From the NCBI GenBank assembly GCA_964498785.1, contig CAZCJL010000078.1, positions 1 to 31,025 of the forward strand: 31,025 nucleotides of DNA, given 5' to 3'. The stretch's first letter is position 1. Every line of letters begins with the position of its first letter. This document shows, piece after piece, positions 7,482-15,829 of this stretch. The stretch is from Mariaggregatimicrobium sp964498785 (GTDB taxonomy: Bacteria; Zhuqueibacterota; Zhuqueibacteria; Thermofontimicrobiales; Thiofontviventaceae). The position numbers and the translations under genes were made by a program. Below the pieces are notes generated by a model. The model did not search any database. It was not told the origin of the DNA and worked only from the letters and a program-made list of their open reading frames with translations.

Positions 7482-7691
7482 TTATGATTTGCTCTTCTTT
7501 TTGCCTTTTGTCAATAGTTTTAAGGATGCGCCAATAATGATGCCTATCACCATTGAAAAGAAAATTATGAGTGCCCGGCTCATTTCAAAAGACCAGATTA
7601 AAAACTTTATCGGCGTAACTGCATTGTTTTGCGCGGTAAAAATCACAACGATTAAAAACAGAACGATAATTAAAATCCATTTAAATGACAT
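7482..7691 (-). CDS. LapA-domain (DUF1049) small membrane protein
   Basis: This 69-residue protein has two hydrophobic helices (about residues 4-20 and 37-58) separated by the typical Q-N-N-A-V-T-P-I-K-F linker, and a Lys-rich cytoplasmic tail. It matches the LapA/YciS (DUF1049) family, which in Escherichia coli takes part in lipopolysaccharide assembly together with LapB. No LapB is visible here. An AAAGGAG site precedes the ATG, and the gene heads the lapA-corA-DUF432-mscS operon. Its job in this setting is uncertain, but the context suggests envelope or membrane-stress physiology. Confidence 0.8.
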   Translation of the reverse strand: MSFKWILIIVLFLIVVIFTAQNNAVTPIKFLIWSFEMSRALIIFFSMVIGIIIGASLKLLTKGKKKSKS

Positions 7692-7785
7692 CGATTTACT
7701 CCTTTCAATTCATTTTATCCAAGTATTTCATATCTCACTGATTTTAAATACTTAGCTACAAAGCACACTAAATCGTTACCCAAAA

Positions 7786-8006
7786 TTACACCAAATCTTC
7801 CTGTTCCGTCGGAATTTTAGTTTCACCGCCATGATGATTCATTCTTTTTACCAGAAAATATCCGGTGGCCAATGCAATAATTAACATCGCCAATCCAACG
7901 ATTGTAAGCGGTGCTCATTTAGTTAGTTCAAGTACGATAATTTTACGCGCGCCCGCAATCCTATCAACCCAAAAACAATTTCCACATGCCTACTTTCTTT
8001 GGTTAA
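7786..8006 (-). pseudogene. C-terminal remnant of a PsiE-like membrane protein
   Basis: On the minus strand, one frame gives E-S-R-H-V-E-I-V-F-G-L-I-G-L-R-A-R. A second frame continues as R-K-I-I-V-L-E-L-T-K, meets an in-frame TGA (7915-7917), and goes on as A-P-L-T-I-V-G-L-A-M-L-I-I-A-L-A-T-G-Y-F, then L-V-K-R-M-N-H-H-G-G and so on to TAA at 7786-7788. Joined, this resembles the last two helices of PsiE (PF06146) proteins, where A-R-K-I-I-V-L-D is typical. There are two lesions, a frameshift near 7945-7955 and the TGA, and the N-terminal half is absent. It abuts the truncated exchanger directly, as if one deletion removed the sequence between them. The family assignment is moderately confident. 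Confidence 0.55.
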
Positions 8007-8531
8007 CTATGTTTTAATCGTTCGTAAAATGAAATTGATTTTTGTGTCTGCTTCGTCCTTTAGATTTGAAAAGACTAACATAGTGAAGAGGATAAATACA
8101 ACAAACAAAAAGACGCCCTCGAATCGCGATAATAATAACGTTTGCGGATCATCCCCAAATGTAATATTGATAATGATAAAAAAAAGCAATGCTGTACCCG
8201 GAGAAAAAAGTATCTCTTTTCACACTGTAGTCCGCTTCACAGACAGAGGTTTCATGACGCCAGTGACACCTAAAACGAGCAAAATATTAATAAGATTACT
8301 ACCAATCACGTTGCCAAAGGCAATATCATTCTGATTTTGAACACTTGCAAAAACATTCACAATTAATTCCGGAGCGGATGTGCCGAATGCCACAACCGTA
8401 AGGCCAATTGAAAGCTCTGACATCTGAAGTCGTTTTGCCATTGCAGTTGCACCGCGTATCAGTACGTCTGCGCCCTTAAGAAGGAAAAGCAAACCAATAA
8501 TCAGAAACAGCAGTGTAAAAAAAAAGTCCAT
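8007..8531 (-). pseudogene. Truncated Na+/Ca2+ exchanger (CaCA/YrbG family) with in-frame TGA
   Basis: The ATG at 8531 starts M-D-F-F-F-T-L-L-F-L-I-I-G-L, and the first alpha repeat is intact: I-G-L-T-V-V-A-F-G-T-S-A-P-E-L followed by A-F-G-N-V-I-G-S-N-L-I-N-I-L-L-V-L-G. After K-R-T-T-V a TGA (8220-8222) interrupts the frame, which then continues K-E-I-L-F-S-P-G and more helix to a TAG at 8007-8009. Homologues usually read T-V-W-K-E-I here, so the TGA most simply arose from a Trp TGG. The second alpha repeat, needed for transport, is missing, and PsiE-like sequence follows at once. An earlier in-frame start at 8660 is unlikely because the 43 residues before M-D-F do not resemble the family. 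Confidence 0.75.
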
Positions 8532-8799
8532 ATCTGGATAATTAAATCTGTGAGTTTGATCGCGATTATTACTTGATTCACAACGAGTAATATATAAAAA
8601 GTATCGCCAATAAACAAGTGATTTTTTATGACATATTTTGGAATGATTACGACATCTCAAAACGAAAACTGTCTGTTTTCGAACTTGAAAAATAGCAAAG
8701 TGTAAAACCAGGGATCACGATTAGTGCATATTCATGCTATTATTCAACAACATGCAACGGATTCGTAATAAACGAGGATTTAAGATGAAGTTAATACTC

Positions 8800-9753
8800 T
8801 TATTTGATATTCATTTTTAGTGAAATATCCATGCTTTCAATTTTTTTAACATGCTTCTTTCGCGTTATCACCTTTTGGCCAAATTTCTGCTGTTCTTTTT
8901 CTGCTACTAAAATGTGCCGCAATCCGGCGTCGATCGTAACTGCGGGCTTCCAGTTTAACAGCTTTTGTGCTTTGGTGATATTAAACACAGAATCCATTAT
9001 TTCATTTTTGCGCGATTCGCCGGTAAAGGTTACCTCAATGGGATTCAAAAAAAGTTTACGGAAAATATTTACCACATCGCGAATCGAATAGCTCTTGCCA
9101 GAACCGATATTAAATACTTCAAAATTAGTCGAATCATATAACGCACATTTAATGTACGCATCAACTAAGTCATCCACATAAATAAAATCTCGTTTGGGTC
9201 GGGGATCATTTAATTTGATCTTGCTGCTAAACGCTTGTTTAAAAAATTTCGGGATTAGAAAATTTTCTGACTGCCCGACCCCGTAAATATTCGCCTGGCG
9301 ACAAATAATTACTGACGTGTTGTGATCGCGATGATAGCCTTCGCATAATTTTTCGCAGATAATTTTCGATTGTGCATAAGGATTACATCCAACAACCGGG
9401 TGTTTTTCATCAATCGGAAGATACCGCGGTTGTCCATAAACATAAGAGCTTGCAAAAATCATCCGTGCTTTTTTTAAACGGCATAACTCCAGCATATTCA
9501 ATGTGCTGACAATATTTGTATAATAGAATTCCTGACTACGCTGATATGAGTCCGGAACATACGTTTTTGCAGCGAGATGAAACATTATGTCAAAATCGCC
9601 GATATGACGAATAATTTCCCAATCAGTGACATCGATTCCGTTTTCAATATCTAACTCAATAACCTCTGCTTGCTCCTGCCAAAGACGCTTTGTCAATATT
9701 TTGCCAATAAAACCCGCACTTCCGGTAACAACTACTTTTTTTCCAGTTAACAT
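8800..9753 (-). CDS. NAD-dependent epimerase/dehydratase
   Basis: This 317-residue extended short-chain dehydrogenase begins with the Rossmann motif T-G-S-A-G-F-I-G (residues 11-18), has D-I-M-F-H-L-A-A-K (about 55-63), the S-S-Y-V-Y-G region, and the catalytic Y-A-Q-S-K (Y-x3-K, about residues 127-131). It goes on with R-Q-A-N-I-Y-G and the R-D-F-I-Y-V-D-D-L-V motif. Such enzymes act on nucleotide sugars (epimerases, dehydratases or 4-reductases) using NAD(P) in the cytoplasm, and supply surface polysaccharide precursors. The exact substrate cannot be told. It stands alone on the minus strand, with repeats on its upstream side. The last 35 or so residues are basic and not part of the core fold. 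Confidence 0.8.
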   Translation of the reverse strand: MLTGKKVVVTGSAGFIGKILTKRLWQEQAEVIELDIENGIDVTDWEIIRHIGDFDIMFHLAAKTYVPDSYQRSQEFYYTNIVSTLNMLELCRLKKARMIFASSYVYGQPRYLPIDEKHPVVGCNPYAQSKIICEKLCEGYHRDHNTSVIICRQANIYGVGQSENFLIPKFFKQAFSSKIKLNDPRPKRDFIYVDDLVDAYIKCALYDSTNFEVFNIGSGKSYSIRDVVNIFRKLFLNPIEVTFTGESRKNEIMDSVFNITKAQKLLNWKPAVTIDAGLRHILVAEKEQQKFGQKVITRKKHVKKIESMDISLKMNIK

Positions 9754-9797
9754 GTTCGTACCTGAGCTCTGTTGATTTATTTACGCGTTCGTTTCCG

Positions 9798-9974
9798 AAT
9801 AGTATCTGATAGAAAACAGCAAAATTCCAAACAGAGGTGCCACGCACTTTGGACAACATATTGGATTTAACATATTGTTACGATACTACATAGATCACAT
9901 AATGACACACAAACTATGAAAAAAGTGCGTGGCACATTAGCAGCTAAATACCGTGCTTATTATCAGATACTATT
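9798..9974. repeat. Nested perfect inverted repeats (MITE-like)
   Basis: The outer arms aatagtatctgata (9798-9811) and tatcagatactatt (9961-9974) are perfect complements, as are the inner arms gtgccacgcacttt (9837-9850) and aaagtgcgtggcac (9922-9935). The symmetric spacing (25 and 25 bases between the arms on the two sides) shows one palindromic unit of about 177 bases. It is non-coding. The inner arm resembles the hairpin at 15753-15787. Confidence 0.65.
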
Positions 9975-10096
9975 TAAAAATCAATGCTTGATGAATAACC
10001 ACTTTGATGTTACCATTAATTTCGGCACATTTTTTTAAATACTGAGGGAATTATTTTTTTACCTGGAATTCTAAAATAAAAAGTAACTATCCAGGC

Positions 10097-10123
10097 GTCA
10101 TTCCTGCATCCGCAGGAATGACA
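10097..10123. repeat. Short palindrome of the gtcattcctgc family
   Basis: The string gtcattcctgcatccgcagg followed by aatgac can fold on itself. The same core appears at 157-186 and, inverted, at 30796-30823. It looks like a REP-type extragenic palindrome. Confidence 0.55.
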
Positions 10124-10174
10124 GCTCTATGCTGAATAGTAACAATAAAAATTATTAACCCTGAAAAAGTCATA

Positions 10175-10338
10175 GCCACAGAGGCTCAGAGTACACAGAG
10201 TTTATATTTTCAAACCGTTACACAAACAATAATAGTAACTCGAATTTTTCTTAACTCAGTTTGAAAAGTAATGTGCACACACGTTGTTGTTTCTCTGTGA
10301 CCTCTGTGCTTCTGTAGCACAATTTGTGAATAATGCAG
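10175..10338. repeat. Dispersed repeat, uninterrupted copy 2
   Basis: Bases 10201-10338 match the split copy at 4147-4215/4522-4593. The element appears to begin with gccacagaggctcagagtac (10175-10194), which is an imperfect inverted partner of ctgtgacctctgtgcttctg (10295-10314), so this copy may preserve both ends of an older palindromic element. It supplies the empty site (agtaatgt, 10267-10274) for the 306-bp insertion near 4216. It is non-coding. Confidence 0.65.
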
Positions 10339-10622
10339 TGCAGGTAACTAAAACTGCCGCACAAAACACACGAAATAGATAAAAAGAGCTTTTTGTTTAA
10401 ATTTTGTGTTTTTTCGTGTTTTTCATGGACAGAATGATTTTATTTTTCACTACGATTGTACATTTTAGAAATTCAGGTTTTATTGAAAATGAAAAGCGAT
10501 TTCCGCTTTTGGCATAAGGCGTCATATTGCGTTGGCTTTTAACCGGGGGGTGGGAATTTTTCCAGAACCTCGAAAAACGTGCCTGACACCAGCGGGCGTC
10601 AGACACGTAATTTTGTTCGCGC

Positions 10623-11351
10623 TTATTTACGAATCGTCTTCGGAGCCTTTTTTTTGAAAAGTTCCCGGCGATCTTCTTTTTGTTCTTCTCTATCTTCGGC
10701 CAGTTCACGAATACCAAGATTAATTTCTTTTTTAGATAAGTCCAGATACTCTTCAAATAATTTTTGCTGTTTATTTTGTAAGACCTTGTCACCGACTGAT
10801 CCGGTATTGTCTTTCTCCTTTTGCAACGCAATCAATTTTTTGGCGATATCTTGTTTTTGCGTTAATATTTCTTCTGCTTGTTTTGAATCCCGAACATCAT
10901 CTTTTAAATTGGTGCGGTCTGTTTTTAATTCCTTCTTTTTCGCCACCAAAGCCCGATGGTCTCGGTCCTTATCCGTTTTCTCCCGAGTTACTTTTTTTTC
11001 AGATTTTTTCTCTTCGCCTGCAGATTTTTTAACTTCGCCTTTTGACTGTATTACTTCCATTCTTGATTCTTTTAAATCTCTGCGCAATTCCGCATTAATA
11101 CGTTTTTCCAGTGCTTCTACTGCCGGAGTATTTGGTTTTTCCTTGCGTAACTTATCCCAACGAATGACAAGATCGGACAGCCGGTCTAAATCTTGACGAT
11201 CATCTGCCACTGCCTTTTTATCGGCTTTCAATTCCTGTTTATCCTTACGCAATTCTTTTGCTGCTTTTTTTGTCTGGGCATTCACGAATTGAGTAACGCT
11301 CATGGCAAAAATAAGCATTAATACAGCGCACATTTTAAAAGTGGTTCTCAT
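10623..11351 (-). CDS. Secreted, highly charged coiled-coil protein
   Basis: The 242-residue product starts with a clear signal peptide (M-R-T-T-F-K, a hydrophobic core about residues 7-20, and a cleavage site near V-N-A-Q at 23-26). Nearly all of the remainder is Lys/Glu/Asp/Arg-rich helix with repeated K-x-x-R-K-D-K-Q-E-L-K-A-D-K-K patterns, and it is predicted to form long coiled coils. No enzymatic motif is visible, and I do not recognise a family. A perfect AAGGAGG lies before the ATG, so expression could be high. It is monocistronic between two long non-coding regions. A periplasmic structural, chaperone-like or scaffolding role would fit, but this is inference from composition. Confidence 0.7.
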   Translation of the reverse strand: MRTTFKMCAVLMLIFAMSVTQFVNAQTKKAAKELRKDKQELKADKKAVADDRQDLDRLSDLVIRWDKLRKEKPNTPAVEALEKRINAELRRDLKESRMEVIQSKGEVKKSAGEEKKSEKKVTREKTDKDRDHRALVAKKKELKTDRTNLKDDVRDSKQAEEILTQKQDIAKKLIALQKEKDNTGSVGDKVLQNKQQKLFEEYLDLSKKEINLGIRELAEDREEQKEDRRELFKKKAPKTIRK

Positions 11352-11614
11352 GATACCTCCTTGTATTTTGTAATGGGTTATTTATAATAAACAATTTTCT
11401 AATACCGTATTTTTTAAAGCTACAAAATAAATACCATCCCATTAATTTCAAATAAGTTTTTGTTTTTATTAAATCATCTCTGTAAATATTACATGCAAGT
11501 GTTCCAAATGGTACATCAATGCGTACTGAGATGTGCAATAAGAAACCTTAAATTTTCCTAACCGTGAGTTTACATATTAACAAAACATTTTTCTTATGAT
11601 CGATGAATAACGTA

Positions 11615-14422
11615 TCAATTCGACTCATTCCCTTTGTAAATCAATCGAAGCGCATCGAGGCGCAATCGGGTATTGGAAATAACATCGAATAAATCATTGC
11701 GCTCTTTTTCCCAGGCTGAAATTTCCTGATTTCTGATATTTGGATTGACTTGTTTCAACGCTAACAAACGTTGAATTTCATCGCTAATTACTTCCTTCAT
11801 GCTGACAAGCCCAAGTTGTACAATCTGTTGTTTTTCCTGCTCTGCCAACTCACCACAACGGCTAATCATCGACGGTATTAGTTCGCTACGCACCTGAGAG
11901 TTATTTAATAGTGGCAAATTTTTAACATCCCGCAGACGTTTGTTAAGTGCACGCTCTTTATAAGTATCGCTGAGGTCTTGTAGAGAATGATCGACAAGCA
12001 TACGAATAGGCGTGGGTGAAAGAAAGCGCTCCACATTCAAATGCGCCGGAGCAACGCACTCTGCCACAAAAATAGCTTCTAATAATAGTTCCGGAGATTC
12101 ATCCACCGGCCATTTTGCCAGGGTGCAATTCCCTTTTTCAGTTCCCAGTAATACGTCAATGGCGCCAATAACCATCGGATGATCCCGACTTAAAAATTCG
12201 ATATCTTCACGATTCAACGCTGTTGCCCGATCAAATGTTGCTGTCATAACTTTGTTACGCATTGGTGGAATGGGGAAATTCGGATCATCCAGTAAATCAA
12301 AACTAATATGGTAACTACGGTTTTGCAATTCTTGATACGCCACGCCAAATCGATCGAATACTCTCAGCATGAATTGCTCAAGACTTCTTGAATTATCTGC
12401 TGTTCGAATATCTTCGATTAATTCCTGCGAAACAGACGGACGGAAAGAGTGTAACTCTAACAATCGATCTCGTCCCTGTTCTAATTTATTTGAAATCTCT
12501 TTGCTAAATACTGAAGTATCTCCCATGAGTTTTTTTATTTCATCATTCGTACCGTGTAAACCCACTTCTATCAGTTTCTCTCCGAATTCCTGATAAATAT
12601 AATACAGCCCCGGAATATTTCTCTGAAATGCACTCAATCCCTCATGATACCAACGAACGAAGACCTCATGAGCTGTCGCAGCCACGAACGGAACGTAAAT
12701 ATTGACCGTGTGTTTTTGCCCGATCCGGTCAAGCCGGCCAATTCGTTGTTCGAGCAATTCCGGGTTTCGGGGCAAATCAAACATCACAAGGGTGCTCAAA
12801 AACTGGAAATTCCGGCCTTCACTGCCAATCTCTGAACATATCATGAGACGAGGACCATCCGGATCAGAAAACCAGGCTGCATTTTGATCCCGTTGGAGTA
12901 ACGAAAGATTTTCATGAAATAACGCTGTTTTGATTTTGATTTTCTGTTCGAGCGCTTTATGGATTGCCTGTAATTTTTTAATGGAGCAACAGATCAGTAG
13001 GACTTTCGTATTTCTATTCTTTTTTAGAAATTCAGCAAGCCATTGAATGCGAGGATCATCCTTAAAATTTATGTCATCTGGTATTTCCTTTCCAGTAAAA
13101 TCATATTGAATTTCATGATTGATTTTGTCGATAAGCGCGGGATTGCCAGCTAATTTTTTCAAATGCACTTTTCTTTCCGGAAATCCGGACACTGCTGCAC
13201 GAGTATTTCGAAACATGACCCGTCCCATGCCATGCCGATCCATCAGATGGTTGATGATTCGGCGTCTGTCGTTGTCGTCTTTAATATCCAACTTTCCGAC
13301 AGGTATCATATCGGAGAACATATCCTTGAGAAAGGCGTTCTCAGAATCGGAAAGTGGGATTTGTGTCAGAATTTTATTCGCGAGTTCGGCAACACGCTGG
13401 TATTTTTGTTCTTCCTGTTCAAAAACATCAAAGTCATAATACCGGGCAGGATCAAGAAGCTGCAACCTTGTGAAATGGCTGCGGTGTCCCAACTGTTCGG
13501 GCGTTGCTGTTAATAGTAATAGCCCGGGGCTATTATCGCCAAGTTTTTTTACCAATCTGTACTCACTGCTATTTTCAGTGAGATGATGTGCCTCATCCAC
13601 GACAACCATATCCCAGCCAGCATCAATTGCCTGCTGATTCCATTCAGCCTGATCAGCAATAAAATCAAGGCTGCACAACGCCCATTGTTCGGAGCGAAAA
13701 ACGTTTTGATCCGAATCCTCGGTTTTCAGGGATTCGCAGTATGCACCATCAAAAATGCGGAACAGCAAATTAAAACGTCGAAATAATTCCACAAACCATT
13801 GATGTACAAGCGATTCCGGCGCCAGTACCAATACTCGCTGAATACGTCCGGCTTGTATCAAACGATGCAAAATCAGGCAAGCTTCAATGGTTTTTCCGAG
13901 CCCCACTTCATCCGAAAGCAAAACACGTGGAATTTGTCTGGATGAAACCTCATGCGCCACATACAATTGATGCGGGATCAATTCAATACGACCGCCGATA
14001 AAACCGCGTACTGCTGATTTTAATCGATGATGACGGAATCGATGGGCATAGGCACGCAAATTAAAATCTCGGTTGTAATCAAAAAATCCACCAAGTAAGC
14101 GATCGCGAGGAGAAGTAAAGCTCATGATATCACTGAGCTCGGATTCTGGCACACTCGTATTATCTCCGGAATAAATCAGTACGCCTTCAGAATCATCAAT
14201 CTGTTCAACTGTGAAGCTCTGTTCATTTCGAGTGGTTACCACATCACCGATTTGGAAACGCACTCGTTTTATGGGAGCAGACTGAATTGCGTAAATTCGT
14301 TCTCTATTACTTGCCGGGAAATGGATGCGAATCGTTCGATTTTCAATCGCTTTAATAATACCAAGCCCGAGCTCCGGCTCCATCTCGCTGACCCAGCGTT
14401 GTCCGACATAATACTCCAGCAC
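11615..14422 (-). CDS. rapA: RapA, RNA polymerase-recycling SNF2 ATPase
   Basis: The protein has 935 residues, close to the E. coli RapA length. It begins with the RapA N-terminal Tudor-like domains (V-G-Q-R-W-V-S-E-M-E-P-E-L-G-L-G). Next come the SNF2 helicase core with Walker A (S-D-E-V-G-L-G-K-T-I-E-A, about residues 170-180), the DEAH box in V-V-V-D-E-A-H-H-L, L-L-T-A-T-P, and the C-terminal lobe ending in E-Q-R-I-G-R-L-D-R-I-G-Q. The last part is the RapA-specific C-terminal domain. It would bind RNA polymerase and use ATP to free stalled or post-termination complexes. The start is a GTG that places V-G-Q-R-W at the usual distance from the N-terminus. It is monocistronic, with its own promoter. 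Confidence 0.9.
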   Translation of the reverse strand: MLEYYVGQRWVSEMEPELGLGIIKAIENRTIRIHFPASNRERIYAIQSAPIKRVRFQIGDVVTTRNEQSFTVEQIDDSEGVLIYSGDNTSVPESELSDIMSFTSPRDRLLGGFFDYNRDFNLRAYAHRFRHHRLKSAVRGFIGGRIELIPHQLYVAHEVSSRQIPRVLLSDEVGLGKTIEACLILHRLIQAGRIQRVLVLAPESLVHQWFVELFRRFNLLFRIFDGAYCESLKTEDSDQNVFRSEQWALCSLDFIADQAEWNQQAIDAGWDMVVVDEAHHLTENSSEYRLVKKLGDNSPGLLLLTATPEQLGHRSHFTRLQLLDPARYYDFDVFEQEEQKYQRVAELANKILTQIPLSDSENAFLKDMFSDMIPVGKLDIKDDNDRRRIINHLMDRHGMGRVMFRNTRAAVSGFPERKVHLKKLAGNPALIDKINHEIQYDFTGKEIPDDINFKDDPRIQWLAEFLKKNRNTKVLLICCSIKKLQAIHKALEQKIKIKTALFHENLSLLQRDQNAAWFSDPDGPRLMICSEIGSEGRNFQFLSTLVMFDLPRNPELLEQRIGRLDRIGQKHTVNIYVPFVAATAHEVFVRWYHEGLSAFQRNIPGLYYIYQEFGEKLIEVGLHGTNDEIKKLMGDTSVFSKEISNKLEQGRDRLLELHSFRPSVSQELIEDIRTADNSRSLEQFMLRVFDRFGVAYQELQNRSYHISFDLLDDPNFPIPPMRNKVMTATFDRATALNREDIEFLSRDHPMVIGAIDVLLGTEKGNCTLAKWPVDESPELLLEAIFVAECVAPAHLNVERFLSPTPIRMLVDHSLQDLSDTYKERALNKRLRDVKNLPLLNNSQVRSELIPSMISRCGELAEQEKQQIVQLGLVSMKEVISDEIQRLLALKQVNPNIRNQEISAWEKERNDLFDVISNTRLRLDALRLIYKGNESN

Positions 14423-14786
14423 ATCAACACCATGTTTTTCTGAGTAACTTAATTTGCAAAACTTAACTAAATATAGTAATAATAAGGCAGAAAATCAATA
14501 TTTAAATAATTATTTTGCCAGAATCTTTTGCAAATTAGAATTCTAAAATGAAAATAAGATATCTGCCTAAAGTGAATATACATTCCGGGGTGAATCGCTT
14601 TTACAACCGGTACAGGAACTCATAAATCTTGGGAAACCACCTGCAAAGGTTAAATTGATACACGACACATAAATGATTATAAACAAATAAATGGATATAG
14701 AAGCTGTTTCATTATCAAAAACCTTCGCAAGGGTAGTTCAAGAGCCAGCCTGTTCGTGTAATTCTCTACGAAGTCAAAAATTTAAT
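14423..14786. other. Intergenic region with rapA promoter and a repeat fragment
   Basis: The half next to rapA holds its promoter. The other half, about 14692-14753, is related to the inside of the 306-bp MITE, including an identical 23-nt stretch (14717-14739) that recurs in inverted orientation at 4318-4340. No gene is supported here. Confidence 0.55.
14470..14498 (-). promoter_or_regulatory. Sigma-70-type promoter for rapA
   Basis: On the minus strand, TTGATT (14493-14498) and TATATT (14470-14475) are 17 bases apart, and the start codon lies about 48 bases downstream of the -10 box. Confidence 0.5.
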
Positions 14787-15635
14787 TTATGGCGTCTTCG
14801 CACAACGAAAACCGGTGTTCCCGTTTTCAGTTCTGATAATTCCAAACGATCGTGTTGTGGTTCTTATTTCCACTAAATTAGAAAACCAGGAGCCACCACG
14901 CGCAACCTTGTATTGCCCCTTTTCCGGCCCTTTGGGATTCGAGGCCGTACTATTTCGATAATATGCCGTATCATACCAATCAGCGCACCATTCCCAGACA
15001 TTGCCTGCCATATCGGCGCAGCCGTAAGCACTCTCTCCGTTTGGACTGTAATAACCCACCGGAGTTGGACCACCCATTACCTGACCGAAATTGCAGTCGT
15101 AATTCGTTGGCGTATCATTTCCCCAGGGATAGAGCCTTTTATCAGTACCGCGGGCTGCTTTTTCCCACTCCGCCTCTGTGGGCAGTCTTTTTTCATAATA
15201 TTGAGCATACGCATTTGCGCCGTACCAGGTTACCTCCACCACCGGGTAATCGTCTTTGCCCGGTTCTACGATAAATTTCCCATTTTGGAAGCTAATATCA
15301 CAATCGTATTCAGAAAGCAGGATGAGATCAAATCCGCCCATGGAGGCAGAATATTGATCTGCAAAAATCAGACTCTGTTTAAGCGCTGAGTTCAAAAAAT
15401 CAGCATACTCCCAATTTGTCACTTCATATAAATCAATGTAATACGCGTCAAGGTTTACAACATGTTCGGGTTGTTCATCCTCACTGCCATTTTTTGTGCC
15501 CATGGTAAATTCACCCGCGGGGATCAGCACCATGTTGTATGTACTGCTGGCTTTTGGACCCGTAGCGCTTTTATCACAGTGAATTACGGCAAAACTCATC
15601 AGAAAAAGGATCGCAACGTATTTGAATGTTTTCAT
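14787..15635 (-). CDS. SUMF1/formylglycine-generating-enzyme-like lipoprotein
   Basis: This 282-residue protein starts with a lipoprotein-type signal (hydrophobic core, then A-V-I-H-C at residues 16-20). It then shows the FGE-sulfatase (SUMF1) domain: L-I-P-A-G-E-F-T-M-G, Y-Y-I-D-L-Y-E-V-T-N-W-E-Y, the L-P-T-E-A-E-W-E-K-A-A-R-G block, N-V-W-E-W-C-A-D-W-Y and the closing R-G-G-S-W...T-G-F-R-C-A. Such domains include true sulfatase-activating enzymes and many extracellular proteins with other or unknown roles. The His before the lipobox Cys is unusual. No sulfatase gene is nearby, so a structural or ligand-binding role is as likely as formylglycine formation. The gene stands alone on the minus strand. 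Confidence 0.8.
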   Translation of the reverse strand: MKTFKYVAILFLMSFAVIHCDKSATGPKASSTYNMVLIPAGEFTMGTKNGSEDEQPEHVVNLDAYYIDLYEVTNWEYADFLNSALKQSLIFADQYSASMGGFDLILLSEYDCDISFQNGKFIVEPGKDDYPVVEVTWYGANAYAQYYEKRLPTEAEWEKAARGTDKRLYPWGNDTPTNYDCNFGQVMGGPTPVGYYSPNGESAYGCADMAGNVWEWCADWYDTAYYRNSTASNPKGPEKGQYKVARGGSWFSNLVEIRTTTRSFGIIRTENGNTGFRCAKTP

Positions 15636-15752
15636 TTCAGTCCCTTGTGATAGTGTTCATTATGTTCAATTAAACGTCGCAAATAATATGAAGTTCGGCA
15701 GGTTATTCCAAAGAAGGTCAAGCGTTCGGCATTGATGCATTGGGCTTAAACA

Positions 15753-15787
15753 AAAGTGCGACGCACCTTCGAGGTGCGTCGCACTTT
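15753..15787 (-). terminator. 15-bp perfect hairpin after the toxin gene
   Basis: aaagtgcgacgcacc (15753-15767) and ggtgcgtcgcacttt (15773-15787) form a perfect stem with a 5-nt loop. On the minus strand it lies just past the toxin stop codon and is followed by ttttgttt, so it can act as an intrinsic terminator for the toxin-antitoxin operon. The sequence resembles the inner arms of the element at 9837-9935. Confidence 0.6.
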
Positions 15788-15829
15788 AAATTTATATAAA
15801 ATTTATCGCATAAGATTTTGGGAATAATT

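Larger units (their letters stand above)
9754..10622. other. Repeat-rich non-coding region
   Basis: No gene is supported in this stretch of nearly 870 bases. It contains the nested inverted element at 9798-9974, a palindrome of the gtcattcctgc family at 10097-10123, the uninterrupted dispersed repeat at 10175-10338, a weak inverted pair of cacaaaacacacg/cgtgtttt type around 10354-10430, and a gtgcctgac/gtcagacac dyad at 10577-10606 just past the end of the coiled-coil gene. Confidence 0.6.

Noticed and set aside
8220..8222. TGA read as Trp (alternative genetic code)
   Set aside because: TGA is clearly a stop elsewhere, for example at the end of panB where it overlaps the panE ATG, and tryptophan is encoded by TGG in the intact genes. 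The broken locus also has a frameshift and a missing half, so decay is simpler.
10579..11196. Plus-strand frame of 205 codons opposite the coiled-coil gene
   Set aside because: It is rich in Ser and Phe because it mirrors Lys/Glu codons, has no ribosome binding site, and the minus-strand gene has a signal peptide and AAGGAGG.
14913..15389. Plus-strand frame of 158 codons opposite the SUMF1 gene
   Set aside because: It has no recognisable domain and lies fully inside a well-supported minus-strand gene.
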